Positions 9,354-17,848 of a stretch of DNA of 64,000 bases are shown piece after piece. Position 1 is the first letter of the stretch. The number at the start of each line of letters is the position of its first letter. The stretch covers positions 744,001 through 808,000 of the forward strand of contig NZ_FXWI01000002.1 in assembly GCF_900177765.1 (NCBI RefSeq), written 5' to 3'. Origin of the DNA: Agreia sp. VKM Ac-1783 (lineage in GTDB: Bacteria > Actinomycetota > Actinomycetes > Actinomycetales > Microbacteriaceae). The translations under genes were made by a program, and so were the position numbers. The notes beneath the pieces are model-generated. The model had not been told where the DNA came from. It was given only the letters and a program-made list of their open reading frames with translations, and did not search any database.

Positions 9354-10215
9354 CGTCGTCCTCGATTCCGGCGAACAGGTCGTCTTCTGGCATCGTCGTC
9401 TCGACCTTCGACGAGATGAGCTGGTAGTCCTCGAAGGGCCACGCCTTGAGCTGCAGCTCGTTCGGCCAGAAGAAGAATTGGCTGTCGGGCGAGACCTGGC
9501 TGGCGTGCGCTCGCAGCGCGTTGTCACGCACCTCGAAGAATGCGCCGGCGGGCACCTGCGTGGTGGCGAGGAACGGGCTCTCCTTCATCCACGAGCGCAG
9601 CTCGGTCATGGATGTGATGAGCGGGCTCTCGGGGTCGGTCGCGACGATCTCGTCGTAGACCGCTTTCATGCGCTGGTAGCTGAAGATGCGATCGTAGTAG
9701 AGCTTGGAGACGCTCCACGGCTCCCCCGCGTCGGGGTACGCCGTGGCGTCGGACGCCGCCTCGAGAGCGCGCACCGAGATCTCGTGGGTTCGAATGTGAT
9801 CGGGGTGGGGGTAGCCGCCGTTCTCGTCGTAGGTGAGCAACACCTGCGGCTTGAAGTCGCGGATGAGACGCACAAGCGGCTCGGCCGAGATCTCGACGGG
9901 AATCGTCGCGAACGCGTTCGCCGGCAGAGGGTCGCCCTCGTCGGGAAGACCGGAGTCGGCATAGCCCAGCCACCGGTGCTCGAAACCCACGACTTTCTGC
10001 GCGGCAGCCATCTCATAACGACGAAGACCAGCCATGTCGCGCTCGGCGTGACGGCGCTCGGCGAGCGACTCGTTGAGGATGCTTCCGCGCTCTCCCCCGG
10101 TGCAGCTCACCACCATCACCTCGACGCCGCGGTCAAGGTAGTAGGCGTAGGTCGCGGCCCCCTTGCTCGATTCGTCGTCGGGGTGCGCGTGCACGGCCAT
10201 CAGGCGCAGCGTCAT
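9340..10215 (-). CDS. mca: mycothiol S-conjugate amidase
   Basis: Zinc amidase that cleaves S-conjugates of mycothiol to release mercapturic acids for export, a detoxification route limited to actinomycetes. 291 residues, the usual Mca length. The zinc motif HAHPDDE lies at residues 9-15, and GGYPHPDHIRTH supplies the second metal histidine. MshB deacetylase is the close paralogue; the N-terminal SSKGAATYAYYLDRGVEV and the neighbours (DUF4307, greA) identify Mca. I chose the ATG at 10215 because GAGGAG lies ten bases upstream; the frame is open to 10254. Confidence 0.93.
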   Translation of the reverse strand: MTLRLMAVHAHPDDESSKGAATYAYYLDRGVEVMVVSCTGGERGSILNESLAERRHAERDMAGLRRYEMAAAQKVVGFEHRWLGYADSGLPDEGDPLPANAFATIPVEISAEPLVRLIRDFKPQVLLTYDENGGYPHPDHIRTHEISVRALEAASDATAYPDAGEPWSVSKLYYDRIFSYQRMKAVYDEIVATDPESPLITSMTELRSWMKESPFLATTQVPAGAFFEVRDNALRAHASQVSPDSQFFFWPNELQLKAWPFEDYQLISSKVETTMPEDDLFAGIEDDDVQR

Positions 10216-10302
10216 CGGTCTCTTCTCCTCAGCATTGCCGATTAGCCTAGACATCTAAGCCAACACCTAAGACTAATCGCTGCTTCGAGAGGCACCCATT
10301 CC

Positions 10303-10701
10303 GTGACGCGTGAAGACCTTGCCATCCGCTACGGGCGAACGCGCGCCAACAGTCGGCGCACGCGCGTGATCGCGCTCATCACCGCGGCCGTCTTCGCCGT
10401 CGTTCTCGTGGGCTGGGTCGTCTGGGCCGGCCTCGACAACTCGGGCGCCGAGCTCGAGGCGAAAGACACCGGTCACACGGTCATCGACGAGCACACGGTC
10501 TCGATCGACTTCCTCCTCACCGTGCCCAAGGGATCCACGTCGAGCTGCGCGCTGCAGGCGCAGAGTGCGAAGTTCGCGATCGTGGGATGGAAGGTCATCG
10601 ACATCCCCGCCTCCGACAAGGCCACGCGGGGAATCACGGAGACCGTCCGCACGACCGAGCAGTCGGTGACAGGTTTGATTTACCGCTGCTGGCTCACCTA
10701 G
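10303..10701 (+). CDS. DUF4307 single-pass membrane protein
   Basis: 132 residues. A short cytoplasmic N-terminus with RYGRTRANSRRTR is followed by a membrane helix (VIALITAAVFAVVLVGWVVWAGL, residues about 24-46) and an exported beta-rich domain of about 85 residues with two cysteines, ending in YRCWLT. It corresponds to mycobacterial Rv1081c, which also lies between mca (divergent) and greA. GTG start. Function unknown; perhaps envelope-related. Confidence 0.82.
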   Translation: MTREDLAIRYGRTRANSRRTRVIALITAAVFAVVLVGWVVWAGLDNSGAELEAKDTGHTVIDEHTVSIDFLLTVPKGSTSSCALQAQSAKFAIVGWKVIDIPASDKATRGITETVRTTEQSVTGLIYRCWLT

Positions 10702-10714
10702 GCTCTTCTTCGAT

Positions 10715-10734
10715 GCCCGGGAGATTTCCCGGGC
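10715..10734. terminator. hairpin between DUF4307 gene and greA
   Basis: Perfect 8-bp stem GCCCGGGA/TCCCGGGC with loop GATT, 14 bases after the DUF4307 stop and 23 bases before greA. It could end the upstream transcript or lie in the greA leader. Confidence 0.5.
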
Positions 10735-10757
10735 CATATTTGTACGAGGGAGTTCCC

Positions 10758-11249
10758 ATGGCAGACGAAGCAGCCCAGGTCACGTGGCTGACCCAGGAGG
10801 CCTACGACCGCCTCACGAATGAGCTCGAGGAGCTCAGTGGGTTCGGCCGCACCGACATCGCGAAGAAGATCGAGATGGCCCGAGAAGAGGGCGATCTCAA
10901 AGAGAACGGCGGCTACCACGCCGCCAAAGAAGAGCAGGGCAAGATGGAGGCTCGCATCCGTCAGCTGACCCTGCTGCTGCGCACCGCCGAGGTCGGCGAG
11001 ATCCCCGAGAGCCACGGCGTCGTCGAGGGCGGCACCGTGATCACTGCCCTCGTCGCCGGAGACGAGACGGTCTTCCTTCTCGGCAACCGCGAGATCGCGG
11101 GCGACAACGACCTCGATGTCTGGAGCGAATCCAGCCCGCTCGGTCAGGCCATCATCGGCCTGAAGGTCGGCGACAAGACCTCGTTCGTCGGACCGACCGG
11201 CCGCAACATCGACGTCGAGATCGTCAAGGTCGAGACGTACCGTGCCTGA
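10758..11249 (+). CDS. greA: transcription elongation factor GreA
   Basis: Rescues backtracked RNA polymerase by stimulating transcript cleavage through the secondary channel. 163 residues. The N-terminal coiled coil contains the acidic tip region REEGDLKENGGYHAAKEEQ. The C-terminal globular domain ends SFVGPTGRNIDVEIVKVETYRA. The N-terminus WLTQEAYDRLTNELEELSG is the usual actinobacterial form. The ATG is set by GAGGGAG upstream. The stop codon abuts the ilvA stop in the palindrome TGATCA. Confidence 0.95.
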   Translation: MADEAAQVTWLTQEAYDRLTNELEELSGFGRTDIAKKIEMAREEGDLKENGGYHAAKEEQGKMEARIRQLTLLLRTAEVGEIPESHGVVEGGTVITALVAGDETVFLLGNREIAGDNDLDVWSESSPLGQAIIGLKVGDKTSFVGPTGRNIDVEIVKVETYRA

Positions 11250-12506
11250 TCAGTCGTCGCTGATGCGCGGGTCGAAGCCCGCATCGCGCAGCATGTCGAG
11301 AACCTGCTGACGATGCTCCGGCCCGCGCGTCTCGACGCTCAGCTCCAGCTCCACCTCGCTGATCTGCAGGCCCTTGCCATGACGGGTGTGCAGCACCTCG
11401 AGCACGTTGGCATTCGCCTCGGCGAGGAGTTCGGAGATGCGCGCCAGCTGGCCGGGGCGATCGGGCAGCATGATGCGCATCTTGAGGTAGCGGTCAGACG
11501 CGGCGAGACCGTAGTTGATGAGCTTCAGCATCAGCAGCGGGTCGATGTTGCCGCCAGACAGAATGACCACGGTCGGGCCGGATGCGACGATCTGCCCCGA
11601 GAGGATGGCCGCCACGCCGACGGCACCTGCGGGTTCGACGACCTGCTTGGCGCGCTCGAGAAGCACCAGGAGACCCTTGGCCATGTCGGCCTCGGATACC
11701 GTGACCACTTCGTCGACGAGTTCTTTGATGATGGCGAAGTTGAGGATGCCGGGCTTCGCGACGGTGATGCCGTCGGCCATCGTCGGTGACGTGACGATCT
11801 GCGTGGGCTCTCCGGCGGCCAGCGAGGGCGGGTAAGCGGCCGCGTTCGCCGCCTGCACACCGATGACTCGGATACTGCGCCCCTCGAGCTCTGCTCGCCT
11901 CTTGACGGCAGAGGCGACGCCCGAGATCAGACCGCCGCCTCCGATCGGCACGATGACGGTCTCGAGGTCGGGAACCTGGTCGAGGATCTCGAGCCCGAGG
12001 GTCGACTGGCCGAGGACCACGTCGGGGTGGTCGAAGGGAGGGATGAACACCGCGCCGGTCTTCTCGGAGAACTCCGCCGCGGCTCGCAGAGCTTCCTCGA
12101 CGCTGTGTCCGCGGAGCACGACATCGGCGCCGTAGTGCTTCGTGGCCTGCAGCTTCGGCAGCGGAACACCGAGCGGCATGAAGATGGTGGCCGAGATGCC
12201 GAGTTCGCGCGCCGCGAAGGCCACGCCCTGAGCGTGGTTGCCGGCCGACGCCGCGACGACACCGCGGGCCTGCTCCTCGATCGAGAGCCGTGACAGTCTG
12301 TTGTAGGCGCCGCGGATCTTGTAGGAGCCGGTGCGCTGCAGGTTCTCGCACTTCAGAAAGACGGGAGCGCCCAACTCGGCGCTGAGATAGCGCGACGTCT
12401 CCATGGGTGTCGGATCGACGATGCGCGAGACCCGCTCGCGGGCATCCATCATGTCGTCGAGAGAGGGCACCACGGTGAGCACGGGCTGCGTCAGGGAATC
12501 AGTCAT
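11250..12506 (-). CDS. ilvA: threonine ammonia-lyase (threonine deaminase) with ACT domain
   Basis: PLP enzyme converting threonine to 2-oxobutanoate and ammonia, the first step to isoleucine, or in catabolic forms an energy route. 418 residues. PLP lysine at residue 63 in RTGSYKIRGAYNR; glycine-rich phosphate loop IGGGGLISG; a single C-terminal ACT-like domain starting near LKMRIMLPDRPGQLARISELL. One regulatory domain and this length match the TdcB/IlvA1-like group common in actinomycetes. The ATG at 12506 overlaps the stop of the AI-2E permease gene by four bases, so the two are coupled. Confidence 0.9.
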   Translation of the reverse strand: MTDSLTQPVLTVVPSLDDMMDARERVSRIVDPTPMETSRYLSAELGAPVFLKCENLQRTGSYKIRGAYNRLSRLSIEEQARGVVAASAGNHAQGVAFAARELGISATIFMPLGVPLPKLQATKHYGADVVLRGHSVEEALRAAAEFSEKTGAVFIPPFDHPDVVLGQSTLGLEILDQVPDLETVIVPIGGGGLISGVASAVKRRAELEGRSIRVIGVQAANAAAYPPSLAAGEPTQIVTSPTMADGITVAKPGILNFAIIKELVDEVVTVSEADMAKGLLVLLERAKQVVEPAGAVGVAAILSGQIVASGPTVVILSGGNIDPLLMLKLINYGLAASDRYLKMRIMLPDRPGQLARISELLAEANANVLEVLHTRHGKGLQISEVELELSVETRGPEHRQQVLDMLRDAGFDPRISDD

Positions 12507-13606
12507 TCGGGAACGATGTCTTTCGGTGTCGAGAGAGGGAGTTGTCGCCAATCGCCCCGGGCGATGTATCCGATCATCACGTTGAGCACGGCCACGATCG
12601 GAACAGCGAACAGGGCGCCGGGAATGCCGGCGACCACGGATCCACCGGCCACCGCGAGCACGACGGCCAGCGGATGCACCTTGACGGCAGTTCCCATGAC
12701 GAGGGGCTGCAAGACATGGCCCTCGATCTGCTGAACGAGCAGAACGATGCCCAGCATGATGAGTGCGACGACCCAGCCGTTATAGACGAGCGCGATGAAG
12801 ACGGCGAGCGCGCCCGTTGCGACGGCGCCGATCACGGGAATGAAGGATCCGAGGAACACCAGCACCGCGATGGGGACCGCCAAGGGCAACTGCAGGATCG
12901 CCGCTCCCGCGCCAATGCCGATCGCGTCGATGGTGGCGACGAGGATCTGCACCTTGATGAAGTTCTGCAGCGTCAGCCATCCGGCCTTGCCTGCACCGTC
13001 GAGAGCAAGGCGCGCGCGGCGCGGGAAGATGCGCACGACCCACGCCCAGATGCCCTTGCCGTCGATCAGGATGAACAGTGTCGAGAAGAGGGTCAGCAGT
13101 ACGCCGGCGAACAACTCGGTGACGGTCGAACCGACGGACACGGCCCCGGAGAGCAGAGCCGAGGAGTCGGCTTGCAGGAACGACATGGCCTGATTGAGGT
13201 ACGCCGTGAGATCGCTATCCGACACGTTGAACGGCGGTTGCGTCAGCCAGTCGCGCAGGTCGTGCACGCTCGCCACGGTCTGATCGCGCAGATCGCCGAA
13301 GCCGGCCCGCACCTGAGCGACGACCAGGAAGATGAGCGCTGCGACGATCACCAGAGTGCCGAGCTCCGCCACCGTGATGGCGAGCCACTTCGGCCACTTG
13401 TGTCTGACCAGCCAGTTCTTCAACGGAACCAGGAGCGCAGACAGCAGCGTCGCGACCAGGAGGGGAATGACGAGAAGACGGAGGTACGACACGAGGAAGA
13501 AGAACACGGCAAGCGCACCGGCGATAGCCAGCAGGCGCCACGACCACGCTCCCGCAATACGGAGTCCCGGAGGAACCGCAGCGTCATTCACGTCAGGCTC
13601 AGACAT
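12503..13606 (-). CDS. AI-2E family (PerM-like) transporter
   Basis: 367-residue polytopic membrane protein with about eight helices. It shows the family pattern of paired N-terminal helices (YLRLLVIPLLVATLLSALLVPL), a long soluble stretch between residues about 95 and 150, and a C-terminal membrane block containing LGSFIPVIGAVATGALAV and VLLVQQIEGHVLQPLVMG. Members export AI-2, transport ions or have unknown substrates; this one cannot be assigned. It is upstream of and coupled to ilvA. Confidence 0.85.
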   Translation of the reverse strand: MSEPDVNDAAVPPGLRIAGAWSWRLLAIAGALAVFFFLVSYLRLLVIPLLVATLLSALLVPLKNWLVRHKWPKWLAITVAELGTLVIVAALIFLVVAQVRAGFGDLRDQTVASVHDLRDWLTQPPFNVSDSDLTAYLNQAMSFLQADSSALLSGAVSVGSTVTELFAGVLLTLFSTLFILIDGKGIWAWVVRIFPRRARLALDGAGKAGWLTLQNFIKVQILVATIDAIGIGAGAAILQLPLAVPIAVLVFLGSFIPVIGAVATGALAVFIALVYNGWVVALIMLGIVLLVQQIEGHVLQPLVMGTAVKVHPLAVVLAVAGGSVVAGIPGALFAVPIVAVLNVMIGYIARGDWRQLPLSTPKDIVPE

Positions 13607-13643
13607 GTCCTCATTCTAGGCGCGCATACCTGAGGGGAATTCG

Positions 13644-14732
13644 CTATGACGCGTCGACCGCCTTCACCGCCACAGGCGCCCCCGTGAAGGAGAGGAAGAC
13701 CCTGTCGCCGACGGCCACCGGGGTCGTCGAACCGTGCTGGACTCGCACCAGTGCACCCGACGCCAGACGCACCGTGGTGCGGCGGAAGCTGCCGAGAAAA
13801 CTGCTCGAGACCACCTCTGCGGAGATGCCCTCCGACGAGAAGGCGACGTCTTCCGGTCGCACGTATGCCGAGACCGCACCGTGAGGCGCCGCTTCATCGA
13901 TGAGCGGAAGGGTGACCCCCTCGACAGCGACGAAGCCCGGTGTGTCGATCACGCCGTCGAGTCGGTTGCTGAGCCCGACGAACTCGGCCACGAACGAGGT
14001 CTTCGCCCGCGTGTAGAGCTCCTCGGGTGCCCCGATCTGCTCGATCGTGCCCGCCCGCATGACCGCTACCCGGTCGGCGACCGCGAGGGCCTCCTCCTGG
14101 TCGTGCGTCACGAACAGCGTGGTGATTCCGAGATCGATCTGGATGCGCCGGATCTCGTCGCGCAGTTGAACCCGAACGCGGGCGTCGAGCGCCGACAAGG
14201 GCTCATCGAGCAGGAGGACGCGCGGTTCGGTGACGAGTGCCCGGGCGAGGGCGACTCGCTGCTGCTGACCGCCAGAGAGCTGATGCGCATAGCGGCCGGC
14301 GTGCGCGCCGAGGCCGACCATCTCGAGCGCGGCCAACGCCCGTGTGCGTCGCTCGTCTTTCTCGACCTTGCGCATCCGGAGCCCGAATTCGACATTCGAG
14401 AGCACGGTGAGGTGCGGGAACAGAGAGTACGACTGGAACACCATGCCGATGTCGCGCTTGTTGGCGGGCAGCCCCGAGACGTTGGAGCCATCGATGGTGA
14501 TTCTGCCGCTCGTCGCGTCTTCGAGACCGGCGAGCACGCGCAGGGCTGTGGTCTTGCCGCACCCGCTCGGTCCGAGCAGCGCCACGAACTCACCGGGCTT
14601 CAGTGTGAGATCGACGCCGTCGAGGGCGCGGTGTCCGGGGAACTCCTTGACGACGGAGCGGAACTCGACGGTCGCGCCGGATCCGCGGGTCTTCGTGTCG
14701 GTCGGTGAGGCGGATCGTGTGGCGAGGCTCAT
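13644..14732 (-). CDS. ABC importer ATP-binding protein (PotA/FbpC type)
   Basis: 362 residues. Walker A GPSGCGKT at 54-61, signature LSGGQQQRVALARAL, Walker B VLLLDEPLSALD, switch histidine in LFVTHDQEEA, then a C-terminal TOBE domain. This layout is shared by spermidine, Fe(III), thiamine and 2-aminoethylphosphonate importers. The ATG at 14732 overlaps the permease stop by four bases. Last gene of the substrate-binding protein / permease / permease / ATPase operon. Confidence 0.9.
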   Translation of the reverse strand: MSLATRSASPTDTKTRGSGATVEFRSVVKEFPGHRALDGVDLTLKPGEFVALLGPSGCGKTTALRVLAGLEDATSGRITIDGSNVSGLPANKRDIGMVFQSYSLFPHLTVLSNVEFGLRMRKVEKDERRTRALAALEMVGLGAHAGRYAHQLSGGQQQRVALARALVTEPRVLLLDEPLSALDARVRVQLRDEIRRIQIDLGITTLFVTHDQEEALAVADRVAVMRAGTIEQIGAPEELYTRAKTSFVAEFVGLSNRLDGVIDTPGFVAVEGVTLPLIDEAAPHGAVSAYVRPEDVAFSSEGISAEVVSSSFLGSFRRTTVRLASGALVRVQHGSTTPVAVGDRVFLSFTGAPVAVKAVDAS

Positions 14733-15598
14733 GAGGATGCTCCGGTCGGTGTGACGGCGGCTGGCGCGGTGATGGATGCGGCGGGTTCGCGACGGCTGCG
14801 GCGGGGCGCGCCGACCCGGCCGATCGCGAGCAGCAGGAAGAAGGCGAAGACGAGTGCCAGAAGAGCGAAGATCACGGCGACGAAGGGGTCGGACTTCGAC
14901 ACGATGACGAGCGCGGTCTGCAGGTTGACGCGGTTGAGAAGCGCAGCGATCGTGTATTCGCCCAGCACGACGGCCACCGAGATGAACGACGCCGAGAGGA
15001 TGCCGCGACGAAGATTCGGCAGCAGCACGCGAACGAGCACGGTGAGCCATCCGGCCCCGAGCGAACGAGCGGCCTCACTGAGGGTCACCACGTCGATCGC
15101 CGAGAGATTGGCCTGGATGGCACGGTAGGCGTAGGGCAGCACGATGATTCCGTAGGCGAACGAGAGAGTCCAGACGCCGCTGCCGAACATCTTGGCGATG
15201 ACCGAATAGACCGGCGCGAGCCCGACGACGAGGACGATGGCGGGGATCGTGATCGGCAGGAGGCAGAGAAACTCCATGGCTCGGCGCAGATACGGGAAGC
15301 GCAGCTGCACGAGGATCATGGTCGGCACGAGAATGACGAGCATCACCGCGACGGTGACGATGGCCAGCACCACGGAGTTGCCGAGGGCGGTCAGCACCCC
15401 CTTGTACTCCCCCGTGAGTCCCCCGGAGAAGACGGCGATCCAGCGGCTGAAGTCGTAGCCGCCCTCGAGTCCGCGACGCAGCGTGAACTCGCCCATCGCC
15501 ACGATGGGCACGAGAAACACCAGCCCCACGATGCCGAGGATCAGCCAGCGCGTGAGCGCACCGGGCTCTGGCCGGAACGCCTTCGCCTGGCCGCTCAT
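14729..15598 (-). CDS. ABC transporter permease, second subunit
   Basis: 289-residue six-helix permease of the PotC/FbpB-half type. The EAA loop reads SEAARSLGAGWLTVLVRVLLPNLRRG, the contact site for the ATPase. The ATG at 15598 overlaps the stop of the preceding permease by four bases. It pairs with the upstream permease to form the channel. Confidence 0.88.
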   Translation of the reverse strand: MSGQAKAFRPEPGALTRWLILGIVGLVFLVPIVAMGEFTLRRGLEGGYDFSRWIAVFSGGLTGEYKGVLTALGNSVVLAIVTVAVMLVILVPTMILVQLRFPYLRRAMEFLCLLPITIPAIVLVVGLAPVYSVIAKMFGSGVWTLSFAYGIIVLPYAYRAIQANLSAIDVVTLSEAARSLGAGWLTVLVRVLLPNLRRGILSASFISVAVVLGEYTIAALLNRVNLQTALVIVSKSDPFVAVIFALLALVFAFFLLLAIGRVGAPRRSRREPAASITAPAAVTPTGASS

Positions 15599-16536
15599 CG
15601 CTGCCACTTCGCAGAGCGCTTCATGAGCAGCGAGTAGAGCGTCATCACGATGACCATCACGACGATCATTCCCAGAGCGAGTGCGCCGGCGAGGTTCTCG
15701 CGCCCGAGCACTGTCTCGCTCGTCAGTGCCGAACGGATCTGCAGGGGAACGATCTGCGAGCCCTGACTCGTGAGCGCGGCAGCCGTCGCGAACGACGAGA
15801 AGGCGTTCGCGAACAGCAGCAGCAGGCAGCCGAGAAACGACGGAGTGAGGACGGGGATACCGATGCGCCACCAGTACGTCGCACGCGATCCGCCGAGACT
15901 GGCATTCGCCTCGGCCCACTGGGGCTTCAGACCCTCGAGCGCGGGAAGGAAGGTGATGATCATCAGGGGAACCTGGAAGTAGATGTAGGGCAGGATCAGG
16001 CCGGGCAGCTCGTAGAGCCACACACCGTCAGCGAAGATGTTGATGCCCAGCGAGTCGCGCAGGTACACGGTGACCATGCCCTGGATGCCGATGGTCGCCA
16101 CGAACGCGAACGCCAGCATCACGCCGCCGAACTGGGCGAGTACCCCGCTCGCGGAGTCGACGACGGATCGCAAAAGGCCCGTCGGATTGGTGCCGATCAA
16201 CGCGTAGCAGCAGGCCGCACCCACCACCGAGCCGATGACCGCCGTGAGAGCCGAGAGCCCGATCGAGTTGCCGAAGGTACTGACGATCAGCGGGTCGGCG
16301 AGGGCCTCGATGTTGGTCAACGAGAACGATCCGGTGCCGTCGAGGAAGCCGGTGAAGAGCGCGATCGCGGTCGGCAGCCCGAGGAAGAGCAGGATGTACG
16401 CCGCGAAGGGAACAAGGCCGAGAAAACTCGGCACGGTGAAGGCCGCCCGTCGCGACGACTCGGGGCGTCGAGCCTGCACTGCTGCAGGCTCGACGCCTTC
16501 GAGGGGAGCGACGACCGACACGAGGGTGTCAGCCAT
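15595..16536 (-). CDS. ABC transporter permease, first subunit
   Basis: 313-residue six-helix permease of the PotB type: long cytoplasmic N-terminus, first helix VPFAAYILLFLGLPTAIALFTGF, EAA-like loop ANASLGGSRATYWWRIGIPVLTPS, and a last helix with the IVVMVIVMTLYSLLMKRSAKWQR tail. It lies 20 bases downstream of the substrate-binding lipoprotein gene and is coupled to the second permease. Confidence 0.88.
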   Translation of the reverse strand: MADTLVSVVAPLEGVEPAAVQARRPESSRRAAFTVPSFLGLVPFAAYILLFLGLPTAIALFTGFLDGTGSFSLTNIEALADPLIVSTFGNSIGLSALTAVIGSVVGAACCYALIGTNPTGLLRSVVDSASGVLAQFGGVMLAFAFVATIGIQGMVTVYLRDSLGINIFADGVWLYELPGLILPYIYFQVPLMIITFLPALEGLKPQWAEANASLGGSRATYWWRIGIPVLTPSFLGCLLLLFANAFSSFATAAALTSQGSQIVPLQIRSALTSETVLGRENLAGALALGMIVVMVIVMTLYSLLMKRSAKWQR

Positions 16537-16556
16537 CAGTAGGGGTGTTCTTCCGG

Positions 16557-17693
16557 TTACTGAACGGCCGTGGCCCAGTTGCTGCCGAGCAGGGCTGCAG
16601 CATCTTCGGACTCCTTAGCGGAAGGCACGACCGTCTCGTCCGGCGTCTCCGGCAGAGCCTCGAAGAGCTTCTTGTCGATCGTTCCGGCCGCTTCCATCGC
16701 CTCGGCACGCGCCGGGCGAGCGCCACCCGCGAGCCACAGGTTCTGGGCCTCGTCGCTGTAGAGGAACTCCTGCCACAGGCGAGCGGCGGCGGGGTGCGGA
16801 GCATCGGCGCTGATGGCCTGGTTGTAGTAGCCCGCGTAACCCGTGCCCGGAAGGACGACGACCTCCCATTTGCGCTGGCCGTCGAGCTTCTTGCCGTAGC
16901 CGACGTTCAGGTAGTCCCAGTCGAAGACGACGGGGGTCTCGCCCGACGCGATCGTGGCGGGGGTCGGGTCGATCTTCACGAAGTTGCCGGCCTTGTTCAG
17001 CTTCGAGAAGAAGTCGATTCCGGGCTGGAAGTCGGCGGTCGATCCGCCGCTCTGAACGGATGCCATACCGACGGCTGCGAAAGCGGCCCCGGCCTGCGTC
17101 GGGTCGCCGTTGATCGCTACCTTGCCCTTGTACTCGTCACCGAGCAGGTCGTCGAGGCTCTTCGGCGCCGGAACGGCGTCGGGGTTGTAGCCGATGGCCA
17201 TGTATCCGCCGTAGTCGCCGACCCAGAGGCCCGACTGCTCCTTGAGCGCATCCGGAATGTCAGCCCAGGTCTCGACCTGGTACGGCGCGAACTTCTTCGT
17301 GTTGGCGAGTGCGACCGCCGCGCCCACGTCGAAGACGTCGGGTGCCGTGTCCTGGCCCTTGAGGTTGTCGGCCGCCTGAATCTCCTCGGCGCTCGACGCG
17401 TCGGGCGAGGCCTCGGTGATGGTGATCTCGGGGTACTTGGCGTTGAACGCGTCGAGCACTGCGCCGTAGTTGGCCCAGTCGCGCGGAAGGGCGATCACGT
17501 TGAGTGCGCCCTCGGCCTTCGCGGCCTTTTCGAGACCGGCGAGGTCGCCGAATGCCGAGACGCTCGTGGCCGTGGCGGCGTCGACTCCACCGTCGGCGGA
17601 TGCGTCGGCCGAGGTGCTCGCGCAGGAGCTGAGGCTGAGTGTGAGTGCGATCGCTGCGGCGATGCCGGCGATGGCTGTGCGGGTGGAAAGCAA
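16557..17693 (-). CDS. ABC transporter substrate-binding lipoprotein (PotD/AfuA-like)
   Basis: Family 1 extracellular solute-binding protein, 378 residues with a TTG start chosen because GGAGGA precedes it and the signal peptide follows at once. Lipobox LSSC with Cys 24. The fold region starts GALNVIALPRDWANYGAVLDAFNAKYP, typical of binding proteins for polyamines, iron(III) or phosphonates. No ligand can be assigned: the two-Tyr iron site of FbpA is not obvious, and no biosynthetic partner gene is nearby. First gene of the importer operon. Confidence 0.86.
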   Translation of the reverse strand: MLSTRTAIAGIAAAIALTLSLSSCASTSADASADGGVDAATATSVSAFGDLAGLEKAAKAEGALNVIALPRDWANYGAVLDAFNAKYPEITITEASPDASSAEEIQAADNLKGQDTAPDVFDVGAAVALANTKKFAPYQVETWADIPDALKEQSGLWVGDYGGYMAIGYNPDAVPAPKSLDDLLGDEYKGKVAINGDPTQAGAAFAAVGMASVQSGGSTADFQPGIDFFSKLNKAGNFVKIDPTPATIASGETPVVFDWDYLNVGYGKKLDGQRKWEVVVLPGTGYAGYYNQAISADAPHPAAARLWQEFLYSDEAQNLWLAGGARPARAEAMEAAGTIDKKLFEALPETPDETVVPSAKESEDAAALLGSNWATAVQ

Positions 17694-17848
17694 GAGTCCT
17701 CCAGGTATAGCGTGCGGGTGCCGGACGGGGCTGTGGTTCCGACGTGCTGACGTTATGAGTGCAGCGCGACCTGGACGCGACCGCCGGGCATCGCGAAGGT
17801 GAACGGCGTATGTCTCGATGTCGCAGGTGCGTGGGTACGCTCGAGAAC

